Source of the DNA: Rhipicephalus microplus
Taxonomy: Eukaryota > Arthropoda > Arachnida > Ixodida > Ixodidae
Direction: 5' to 3'
DNA: 64,000 bases
Assembly (NCBI RefSeq): GCF_043290135.1
Contig: NC_134700.1
Span: 239,509,088 to 239,573,087 of the forward strand
Shown here: one piece after another, positions 37,495 through 46,084 of the stretch
Numbering within the stretch: the stretch's first letter is position 1
Layout of the letters: each line of letters opens with the position of its first letter
Made by a program: the position numbers and the translations under genes
The notes under the pieces: model-generated
Told to the model about the DNA's origin: nothing
The model's input: only the letters and a program-made list of their open reading frames with translations
Databases searched by the model: none

Positions 37495-37855
37495 CAATTA
37501 CGTAAGATCACTTAACAGTTTGCCACAGGACTCAAATCACGTTACATCCCACAACTAGCCTTGGGTCGAAAATTCCTAACATCACGTAATGTCTACTCTT
37601 GTGACTAAAATCCCGCAACAGCACATAATGACTGCTCACGTGGCAAAAAGAAATCATGTGAAATTACGTGACATGTGGTCCTACCACTAAAATCACGTTA
37701 CATTGTGCAACATAGAGTCATGTCAGAAAAATAAAGTAACATCGCGAAATAGCTAGTCACGCGACACGTTCCCGGCAAAAACCTCCAATAGTTAGTCACA
37801 TCACGTAATGGGTAGTCACTGAAGTCGCATCACGTAACAGTTAGTCACGTGATAG
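37495..37855. repeat. Degenerate minisatellite built on TCACGTAA/TCACGTGA
   Basis: At least eight occurrences of ATCACGTWA, TCACGTG or AGTCACGYGA recur at loosely 30-60 bp spacing, together with TAGTCAC and AAAATCAC boxes. The units are too diverged for a precise period by eye. Confidence 0.65.
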
Positions 37856-38560
37856 GTCTAGCCAATTTCAGCAATACTCAGTACTTCTAGCAAAGAGTTA
37901 CCTCCTTCATAGCAAAAGCTTGGCATTGCTATCAAAACTTAGCAAGGTCGAACAGTAGTTCTGGTAATCGTTCCAGCTTTTGGCTGACTGATTGCGCCAC
38001 TATAGTGCCAGCTGCTCACTTTTTATTTTCTTTATTTTCTGATTCTGATTTAAGGATTACATTTCTTCATTTTCCTTCCAGTTGTAAAAAAGGACAGAGC
38101 TGATTACATTCTGAAAAAAATTTTAGACAAAGAAAATATATTGTGGTATGGAGCAGTCTCTTTGGGAAAGAAGTGAATACTATGGTGTAAGTAGCAACCT
38201 TACCGATTGGCGAGCCTCACACTAATGTACGTAAACCATTTAATTAAAAGGATGGTACGTGCTTTTTTAGACGAAGAAACTTAAAAGCTCAGATCATTAC
38301 AATAAGTAACAACAACGTCACAGCCACTCAAAGCAGGGAAACGATCTATTTGTTCAACTTAAGCTTCAATCGGAGTACGCAGTCACTTTCGTAGGTGTTG
38401 CGAATGTGATGCCATTACTCTTAATCGAGACTGAAAGCATTAGCAGCAGTACACTTCGAGATGACTGCCACAGACGACATGAAGATAAATGGTACCCGTA
38501 GATAACTTGAAGGGCTCGACTTGATTTTACCCTATTGTTGCTTACATTGCTTTTGCCTTA

Positions 38561-39157
38561 ATGGTGTTACCTTCGTTTTACTTGATTTTACCTTGTTGTT
38601 ACCTAATGTGTTACTCGCCTTACTGTAATTTTATAGGACTAAAGCTCCTTGAAGTCGAGGCTTGTTCATTGGCGTTGGCGTCATGCACCGTAACTGCCGA
38701 TCACAATGACGACGGCGATGATGCTGATTACGATGAAGAGCAAGCACGTTTCAAACCACGTATTCTATTTTTGCCATCACGGCACAGCACATCCAAGCTA
38801 CCCACTGTACGCCATGACTATGACAGAGGAGGCGCTGCTATGAGGATTACGCTGATAATGATGATCCCGGACAAGGACTGGCTTGTGCAGTACATCACGT
38901 CTAGATATGCTCTACGATACATTTCGGATGACTGGAAAGAACCTAAAACCACCAGAGGAACGTGCCCAGACCTCGTCTTTGCGCTCTTCAGGCTATATCC
39001 TATACCGAAAAGCAGTAATAATGACGCCAATACGAAATTCGCAACCCAACACGGGATAGCACTTATGACCAATAAACATTGTATATTGACCATCTATGCC
39101 ATTGCCCTTGATTTGCCTCTGAGAGACAAAACCTTTCTGATGCGTTGCGACAGTTAG
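38561..39157 (+). other. Open frame of about 198 codons, possible endonuclease-like remnant
   Basis: The middle part contains DKDWLVQYITSRYAL and then KTTRGTCPDLVFA, which recalls the TT..GTCxDLVF stretch near the end of APE/EEP-type endonuclease domains of retroelements and some Helitron-like proteins. The final Asp-His motif is not seen. The first 45 residues, with an N-terminal hydrophobic run, do not fit that reading. The frame ends at a family D LINE junction. It may be a chimera of unrelated fragments. Confidence 0.25.
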
Positions 39158-39440
39158 ACGATCGGCCACTCTGTGCAGATGTTGCTGGAGCACCGTCCTC
39201 GTTCTTCGTCAGCTAGAAAGACAGTCAAAGCCTTGTTGCGCTTTTTGAGGACTACGGGCCTTTGAGAGCGTCTTAATAATTTGTAGTGCCGCATCTGCAT
39301 ACGCTTCAGCACATTGACTGACAACTTTTGTCTCTTTTCTGTTTCTCTCATCTTTATACTCCCTCTTCCCGTTCCCCCAGTGTAAGGTAGCAAACCGGAC
39401 ATGTGCCTGGTTAACCTCCCTGCTTTCTCTGTTGTTATTT
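39138..39440 (+). mobile_element. LINE 3' end (family D), short
   Basis: Begins with codons for LRQLDDRPLCADVAG, matching the LDPGPF and DNRQLS positions of the other family D copies, and continues through a UTR holding the inverse of the GGGAGGTTAACC block (CTGGTTAACCTCCCTG near 39408-39423). Coding frame is broken by a stop. Confidence 0.7.
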
Positions 39441-39835
39441 CTGTCTAGTACAATAATGTGCACCTCCTAGCTTTCATTTACTTGCGTCAGTAATCAATGT
39501 CACGGGTGATTTACGATAAGATAACACAGAACACTCTCACTTCCTCGCCCACTCATTATCAACTCTTAGAGTGTTGGCTGTAATTATTTTTTTCCATTTG
39601 TTAGTGAATCCGTCTCTAGTTAGGATCCGGAATTTAAAGGCGTTTGAAGAAAAATTTGTCGAGAAGAGTCATCAAAATTTTTGAGTGAAAACCCAAAATG
39701 CCGAGGACACAGCTACGACTTCGCTAACACACACGATGAACATACCAGCAAACAACAATAAGCAAACATTCTATTCCTTTTAGGCCCAAGCTATCTTATT
39801 AGTGAACTTCTTCTTTCTTCTCATCTTCAATGTAA
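39441..39835. other. Unassigned interval
   Basis: Nothing recognised. Confidence 0.4.
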
Positions 39836-40045
39836 TTAGAGATTGAAAATTGGGGCCCCTAGGAGCTTGGGGATCCAACTAGATTGCGACCCATCGGGGC
39901 ACATGTGCCGAACCCAGGCTAACCTTGGGCTTTTGCGTTCGTGTTGACTCAATGCCAAAAAAAATGAAAAGTAGCGTGGGCCCCCAAGGCATATTGAGTC
40001 CCGAGTGAGATGAAGAAGAAGCAGCACGAACAATTGTGTGGAATG
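39836..40045 (-). repeat. GGGGCCCC-bordered repeat, copy 1
   Basis: On the minus strand the order GCTGCTTCTTCTTCATCTC, GCCTTGGGGGCCCACGCTAC, CACGAACGCAAAAGC and AGGGGCCCCAATTTTC matches the plus-strand repeat at 44800-45080. No protein is encoded, so it is a non-autonomous element or foldback repeat of unknown class. Confidence 0.6.
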
Positions 40046-40625
40046 GCTTGCGTCTTGCATAATTTTTAATTTACCCGCATGTGGCTCCCCGTGCGATTGA
40101 CCCAACCTCGCCTGCGTTTCACGCGACTCTCAAACTCTGCTTATCTTCCGAACGTAAGAGCAACCTACGCGACATAGCTTGCGTACCCAGCGTGTTGGAC
40201 CTCCTAGTTTAGCGCATGAATATTCTCTGTTCATGCAAAGTGAGCGAAATTAGCCAACGAAGTTATTTCCACACTATTACCGATGCATTCCATCTCAAAG
40301 GATGGGGGCAAATGAGCAATGCTCGTCAGGCACAGTAATTTATTTCCTGCTCTTACTTCTAATAGGTATTTATGAGGTAAGCACCAAACGATAAATGCAT
40401 GAAAATTTAAAAGTTAGCTACACAGAAGTGCTTGAGTAGCTTAAAATAAGTACGAACCATATTCATATTGATGGTCAAAGTGGGGCTACTACTTTGACGC
40501 AGAAACCACGCCGCTGCTCTACAGTCATATTCGAGTGCTAGAACAAAGGCTGAATCATGAATAGGATGTTATTATTGATAAAATTACTTTACCTGTTCAC
40601 ATAATGAGTATAATTGGAAAACATT
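40046..40625. other. Unassigned interval
   Basis: Nothing recognised. Confidence 0.4.
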
Positions 40626-40800
40626 GATCGGCTGCTGACCTGAAGGTCAGGCGTTTGATCTAAGGCGCGGCGGTTCCTTTTAGATGGACGTGAAATGGTA
40701 CAAGTACGTGTACTATGCAAAAATACCAAATGATCGAAATTTTGAGGGTCCCTCAGCACGACGTCTCTCATAGTCATATCGTGACCTTGAGATGCAAAAT
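40626..40800 (+). repeat. Ruka-like SINE relic
   Basis: Starts in the tRNA-like head at CGGCTGCTGACCTGAAGGTC and keeps GACGTCTCTCATAGTCATAT near its end. Heavily diverged. Confidence 0.6.
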
Positions 40801-41130
40801 TTTAGGTAATATTTTTTGGAGAAATGTTGAATAACAGAAAGTTTATTTGAAATCAGTGTTTTTCATCATTGCCTAAAACGCGTTGTCGGACTACTCGGTT
40901 TGCGTTTGCATGGTGTACTTAAACACAATTTTTGATAACATAAAAAGACACATGTACAGCCTAACTTTTAACAGTGATATTATTTGCCCATGACCCAATA
41001 AATATATTCAGAGCGAACGGAAATCACAGACACCAAAATAACAGGGTTCAAACTTCCGCCATATGAATAAGAATAAAATGAACGTTATTCCTGCCTGCAG
41101 TTTCAACTACTTGCTATTGAAAACAAGACT
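40801..41130. other. Unassigned interval
   Basis: AT-rich, nothing recognised. Confidence 0.4.
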
Positions 41131-41468
41131 TTGTATTAAAATGTTTTTCAGACACTTTCTGATAAGCTCAGCATCAATCAAAAATTATTGAAATAAACGT
41201 TATGAGTTTCGCTAGCTATTGCCAATTATTAGAGAGCAGCACAAAAGGTTATGCCTTTATGGGCTGGTCAACAGCGACCACTTTTCAGCCTGTCGTAGCA
41301 AAATAAGTTTATCAAAATGCATAATTCACAAGCAAGTCGGCACGCAGACGCATGAATCATGTCACAAGGCTATCCCTGGGGACCTGCAGAATGCACAAAA
41401 TGTTCGTTTCGCAAGTAACACACAAAACAAATTAAAATTCGTCAGTACAATATGTTCACAGTTCCCCA
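41131..41468 (+). repeat. Recent segmental repeat, copy 1
   Basis: The first part (41131-41223) recurs in the same direction at 44376-44468 with one difference in 93. The last part (41304-41468) recurs inverted at 44469-44632 with about five differences in 165. The 80 bp between the two parts is absent from the other copy. It has no recognised coding domain. Confidence 0.9.
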
Positions 41469-41790
41469 CGTGCCAAGCGGTGCTGTTGACATTGGAGGAA
41501 CACTCTCCCTATGTCCGAAGCGTCAGCAAGTTCATGTGCCTCTTCAGCGTAATTTTGGCCCAATCAACCACGCTTTTATAATTTCAGGAAAAGCTTTGTC
41601 GTATATATCGTCATGTAACGCCATATCACTAGTCGAGTGTGCTGTTGTCTGCATCGAGAAGTCAGCCATGCCATCAAAAACTCTGATGGCTAAAAAGTGA
41701 CTCGCTACGAATACTTTTACAACACGTTTTCAAAAAAATTGCCCGCAGCTTCCCTCGGGGGAACACTGAGGAGGATGCGGACCATATAAT
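41469..41790. other. Unassigned interval
   Basis: Nothing recognised. Confidence 0.4.
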
Positions 41791-41928
41791 TGGTTAACGG
41801 GGTGTTAAAGTGCGACTTACTTGGGTCGATGGCTAAATTGGTTAACGTGGTTGTGAAATGGGGTGTTAAATTGCGACTTACTTGGGTCGATGGCTAAATT
41901 AATTAACGTGGTTGTAGGAGGGGGTGTT
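41791..41928 (+). repeat. 61-bp tandem repeat
   Basis: GGGGTGTT starts units at 41799, 41860 and 41921. Two full 61-bp units and partial flanking units are about 93% alike, with TTGGGTCGATGGCTAAATT at the centre. Confidence 0.9.
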
Positions 41929-41934
41929 ATATGA

Positions 41935-42421
41935 GTGAACACGTACACACGTATGCGAAAGGGCGGCGCTGGTCGAAGGGACGTCGATCATTGTGTTTGT
42001 GGATTCGTTGGAATTCATTTCACCTCGACCTTGGACGTCGACGTGCCGTACAAACCAACCGACGAGCGGCAACTGAGCGAGCGAGCGCCGACCTTGAGTA
42101 TATATACAGCAAGACGGCGCATGCACTGTCGGCTGTTGAATGTTCTCGAAGCGCGACGCCACATGCGCGTCCACTGGAGAATCAGGAGAATTGTAGATGT
42201 CGAACGCGGTGTGTAGAGGAGGAAGGGTGCACAGATGGTGGAGGAGTGAAGCGCGCGCGGTGTGTAGAGGAGGAAGGGATGCACAGATGGTGGAAGAGTG
42301 GGCGACGGCGCGACGGCGCATGCGCGCGCGTCAGCTGTCGAATGTTCGAGAAGCGGTGCGGACGGCGCGGACGGCGCACTACAAGGCGCAAGTATAAGAT
42401 GCTCCGCATCTAAAAAAAAAA
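41935..42421 (+). repeat. CpG-rich composite repeat with TATA-like box and A-tail
   Basis: Much richer in CpG than the surroundings. It contains GAGTATATATACAGC near 42093-42107, the sequence GACGGCGCATGC followed by GTTGAATGTTC twice (about 42112 and 42313), and a 51-bp tandem pair at 42205-42307. It ends GATGCTCCGCATCT followed by ten A residues. The open frames on both strands here are a by-product of GC content. It may be a retroposed copy of a transcribed sequence or a promoter region. Confidence 0.5.
42205..42307 (+). repeat. 51-bp tandem duplication
   Basis: CGCGGTGTGTAGAGGAGG begins units at 42205 and 42256. The two units differ at a handful of positions. Confidence 0.85.
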
Positions 42422-42988
42422 CCAGCGGGATTCTTTGGGGGCGACAACATTGAAGAAGAAGATATCTCCGGTGCCCGGATGTAAAATATGCCTATTCACT
42501 TTTTCCGCACATGTCAAAATGCAGTGATGGTCACCCATTTTCCTTCTCTTCCCACAACGTTTGCCCTTCTTCCTGCACGCTGGTCCTTTTTATGTCAGCC
42601 GATGAAGGACTACTCAAGTCTTTTGTGTCCTCTGCTGCGTTACCTCGGGCGCATTTTTCGAGCTCAAGTCACTAGGGAGCGTTAACTAATGTGCATTGTG
42701 AACTAATATATCGTTATTCTTGGGAAAATATGACTGGTTTTAAGATCAGTGCATTCAAGCTGTGTATTCCAAGAAGACGAACTGCGAAATAAGAAAAGGC
42801 CATGTGATTGGCTAATTCACCCCGTGTTGTACTGCTTTCGCCTTTGATATCAAACACCTATGTCACACATCGGCTCCCTCAATTAAAAAAAATGTCCTAT
42901 AAAAAACTTGTTTGCACGTAGGAGCACTCACACATTGTTCACGTGCTTCTGTGATATAAGAAAGAATTCTAAAATGGTAATGAAATGT
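42422..42988. other. Unassigned interval
   Basis: Nothing recognised. Confidence 0.4.
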
Positions 42989-43214
42989 ACAGGGTTTAAC
43001 GTACCGAAATCATGATATGATAATGAGAGGTGCCGTTGTGGAGAGCTTCTGAAATCTTGACAACTTGGGGTCGCCTCAGGTCCACCTAAATCACAGTGCA
43101 GGAGACTCGATCACTTTCGCCTTCACAGAAAATGCGGCCGCGCGCCAGGATTTAATCCTGTGATCTTCAGGTCAATGCTCGAAAATCGGCACCACTAACT
43201 CACTGCCACGGTTA
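42989..43214 (-). repeat. Ruka-like SINE copy, diverged
   Basis: Minus-strand copy: GGTTTAACGTACCGAAATCA marks the 3' end of the SINE and AATCCTGTGATC near 43155 its tRNA-like head. Many substitutions. Confidence 0.75.
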
Positions 43215-43550
43215 ACAGCTCTTAAATGACACTGGGTTTCACGTTAACATGAGTATTGTGTGAGTAAGCAGACATATACACTACCTGAAGCGTGCTTATC
43301 TGAAATTCTCGGGGCTGGATTCGTTCTCACAACTTTCCTCGCTATGATCAAATTATTCGCCAACCGACTACGGTCTTTGTGGATGATTGACCAACTGAGT
43401 TGCAATACGACTTATCGTTACCTCTGATTACGCCTTTTTTGGTTCACCTTTCTGCGTGTTTCTTCCTACTCTCGGCTGGAAACTGAAAAAAAAAGAAAAC
43501 AGTCAGAGCTTGTTTTCAATAATTTGCACCGTATTAGATGCATTCATTGC

Positions 43551-43563
43551 CTTTTCCAAAGTG
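43551..43563. repeat. Left target-site duplication of SINE
   Basis: CTTTTCCAAAGTG, identical to 43798-43810. Confidence 0.92.
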
Positions 43564-43797
43564 CCCCGCCGCGGTGGTCTAGTGGCTAAGGTACTCGGCT
43601 GCCGACCCGCAGGTCGCGTGATCGAATCCCAGCTGCGGCGGCTGCATTTCCGATGGAGGCGGGAATGTTGTAGGCCCGTGTGCTCAGATTTGGATGCACG
43701 TTAGAGAATCCCAGGTGGTCGAAATTTGCGGAGCCTTCCACTACGGCGTCTCTCATAATCATTTGTTGGTTTTGGATGTTAGACCCCAAATATATGA
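43564..43797 (+). repeat. Complete Ruka-like SINE with Pol III boxes
   Basis: Best preserved copy in the window. It begins CCCCGCCGCGGTGG, has an A box TGGTCTAGTGG at 43575-43585 and a B box GTGATCGAATCCC at 43618-43630, then the conserved body and a short AT tail. Thirteen-bp perfect target duplications flank it. The tRNA-like head lacks a full cloverleaf, so it is not a tRNA gene. Length 234 bp is close to that known for Ruka. Confidence 0.93.
43575..43630 (+). promoter_or_regulatory. Internal RNA polymerase III promoter (A and B boxes) of the SINE
   Basis: A box at 43575-43585 and B box at 43618-43630 are about 33 nt apart, within the range for tRNA-type promoters. Activity is inferred from sequence only. 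Confidence 0.75.
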
Positions 43798-43810
43798 CTT
43801 TTCCAAAGTG
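43798..43810. repeat. Right target-site duplication of SINE
   Basis: CTTTTCCAAAGTG, identical to 43551-43563. Confidence 0.92.
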
Positions 43811-44375
43811 TATCAAAATTCTACGAGGCACCTTTTCTCTTTCCAAGAAGTTACTCCCCTCACCTGCATCACGCATTGAAGACCACGCTCACAAACGGTA
43901 TATCTTTAGAAGTTTCGACAGTCTCGAGCAAAGAAAAGATGCATTATAGGCAGCGGTACGCCAATCGTCATTGGAGGGCTCTGGTTGTCCACGACAAGCT
44001 AGAAAGATGAGCTAAATGGCACCCTGCCACTTCTACCGCATATCTGGCCAGGTGCCAAGAGTGCATCAGATGCTGGGCTGGTCTCAAGAACCAGGCACAG
44101 ACGTGGCGACGTCGTCTAATCAGTTAGCTTGACATCCATCACATTCATTTAAAGGACCAGACGATGGAAAAGTACACGAATATTGGATGTGAAGCAGGTA
44201 TGCCAGTCACTAATGAACTACTGGTTAGCGACTACATTGGCACAAAGCACAGGGTTTTGCGGAAAGTGTTGAGTTATGTGTTAGAAAGGGGCTTTAATGG
44301 GCTTCGAAAAGTGATGCAAGAATAACATAATTAGCATAGTGTGCACCTACGATTACATATCGTATTTGTATTATT
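43811..44375. other. Unassigned interval
   Basis: A 50-odd-codon plus-strand frame starting ATGGAAAAGTACACG (44164) ends at a TAA near 44322; it has no recognised family. Confidence 0.4.
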
Positions 44376-44632
44376 TTGTATTAAAATGTTTTTCAGACAC
44401 TTTCTGATAAGCTCAGCATCAATCAAAAATTATTGAAATAAACGTTATGAGTTTTGCTAGCTATTGCCGTGGGGAACTGTGAACATATTGTACTGACGGA
44501 TTTTAATTTGTTTTGTGTGTTACTTGCGAAACGAACATTTTGTGCATTCTGCAGGTCCCCAGGGTTGGCCTTGTGACATGATTCGTGCATCTGCGTGCCG
44601 ACTTGCTTGTGAATTATGCATTTTGATAAACT
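44376..44632 (+). repeat. Recent segmental repeat, copy 2, half inverted
   Basis: 44376-44468 is the direct match to 41131-41223. From 44469 the sequence is the reverse complement of 41468-41304. The switch occurs within CTATTGCCGTGGGGAAC. Confidence 0.9.
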
Positions 44633-44786
44633 TTTAGAATTGCGGGCCAATGGCAATGGGTCTCCAAGCTGCGTTGTGTAGCTTGCTCTTGCTTTCGAAG
44701 GATCAGCAGAGTTTGAGAACTGGGTCAAAAGCAGGCTGTGTTGGGTAGAATGCAGCGGCGCCACCTATGGCCAAATTGAAATTTAT

Positions 44787-46031
44787 GTGAGACGTGGGCC
44801 ACCGTGGGCCACCGTGGTTTGCGCTGCGTCTGCTTCGTCTCGCTGGTCACGCAAGATGTCTTGGGGGCCCAGACTAGTTTTCGATTTTCGTGCCTTGGGT
44901 CAGCAGCAGAATTGGCTTGGGTCAGAACCCAAGCCAATTCACAATTCTAGCACGAACGCAAAAGCTTGCGACGTGCTAGAATTTCGAATTGGCTTGGGTT
45001 TTAGCACGTCGGTTCAAGCACGCCCTAGCACGTTGCAAGCTTCTTGGGGCCCCAAACTCCTTGGGGCCCCAATTCTTAAATTTTATGGTTGGAACGTCCA
45101 CCCGGATCGCTATCGAGGTATCATTGCCGGCAAACATTCATTTGCGCTTCTGTTGGTCAACCGTACCGTGTTTTCAAATGTGCCAAGGCATCTTCGCCAA
45201 GTTGCGGATCTTGACGGGGGGGCCTGTTTCGTAGACGCGGCGCAATATGATGGCCAGAGAGACCGATTCACGGTAGTGGCAATCAACCACAAAGGCATTA
45301 CAATTAATGCGGCGTCGGTATGCGCCAGAACTGCCAATGCAGCTGAGCAGGTTGCCATCGCCTTGGCTCTTTTAGATCAGCGTAATGAACACATATTTAG
45401 CGATTCTAGAGCTGCCATTCGTGCCTTCAGTGTTGGAGCTGTGTGCAAAGAGGCCAAAAATATACTCGGTGATAAGTTGCTTACAACACATACCATTACA
45501 TGGTTCCCAGCTCATATGGGAAACATGGACGGAGGGATCATAAATCTCAATGAGTTGGCCCACTCCAGGGCGCGAGGGTTAGCTGTCCGCGGCCATGGAG
45601 GACCTTTGGGTCGAACTGGAGATTTCGTAAACAGGGATCCGCCAACTACATATAATGAAATAACCCAACATTTCGCTATGGATAGGAGAATCTTTCCACC
45701 TCCACATGCGAAGCTAAATAGAGCGCAGGCGCTTACATTGCGATTACTTCAAACAGAAACGTACCCTAACCCTGCCTTTCTTCACAAGCTTTATCCTGAT
45801 GTTTATTTAACCAACTCGTGTACAAAATGTGGCGGTTTAGCCACCTTACACCACATGCTCTGGGAGTGCCCTTCGGTACGTGGCACCGATACAGCATCGT
45901 CCAGAATGTGGGACTCCGCTCTCCGGAGTCCAGACATAACATCGCAACTTTGGGCTGTCCAGAGGGCCCACGATGCGGCGCTAGGGCTCGGCCTTACTGT
46001 CCCATCGTGGGAGCGGCCCGCCGTGTGCTAG
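44787..46031 (+). pseudogene. Chimeric open frame: foldback repeat joined to LINE RNase H
   Basis: The frame is open for 414 codons, but residues 1 to about 98 derive from the foldback repeat and only the rest is LINE protein. The LINE part holds ACFVDAAQYDG (Asp), AAEQVAIALAL (Glu), IFSDSRAAIRA (Asp), ITWFPAHMG (His), a C-terminal region like the other family B copies and the intact knuckle CTKCGGLATLHHMLWEC, ending ERPAVC. The lack of stops over about 310 LINE codons makes it the best kept family B copy here. Whether the fusion is transcribed is unknown. Confidence 0.8.
44790..45080 (+). repeat. GGGGCCCC-bordered foldback repeat, copy 2
   Basis: Related to 39836-40045 (inverted there). This copy contains internal palindromes absent from the other: GAATTGGCTTGGGT (44909-44922) and its exact reverse complement at 44927-44940, and AATTCTAGCACG (44943-44954) with its exact reverse complement at 44972-44983. 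It ends CTTGGGGCCCCAATTC. It abuts a family B LINE tail. Confidence 0.65.
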
Positions 46032-46084
46032 GGCGCACGCCTTCGGACTTGTCAATAAAGTTTTTCCAAACCAATCAGCTCGGA
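45085..46084 (+). mobile_element. LINE 3' fragment (family B)
   Basis: 5'-truncated, starting at codons matching NVHP.... in the RNase H leader. It ends soon after AATAAAG with CCAAACCAATCAGC, a short form of the CCAAT tail seen at 35453. Confidence 0.85.

Noticed and set aside
41791..41928. CRISPR-like repeat array
   Set aside because: It is a head-to-tail 61-bp duplication with no unique spacers, in a eukaryotic genome.
42015..42413. Overlapping frames on both strands in the CpG-rich block as genes
   Set aside because: All frames are open because of GC-rich tandem repeats; the peptides are low in complexity and repeat with the 51-bp unit.
43564..43640. tRNA gene
   Set aside because: Only the A and B boxes are tRNA-like; acceptor pairing and anticodon arm are not conserved and the sequence continues into a SINE body.
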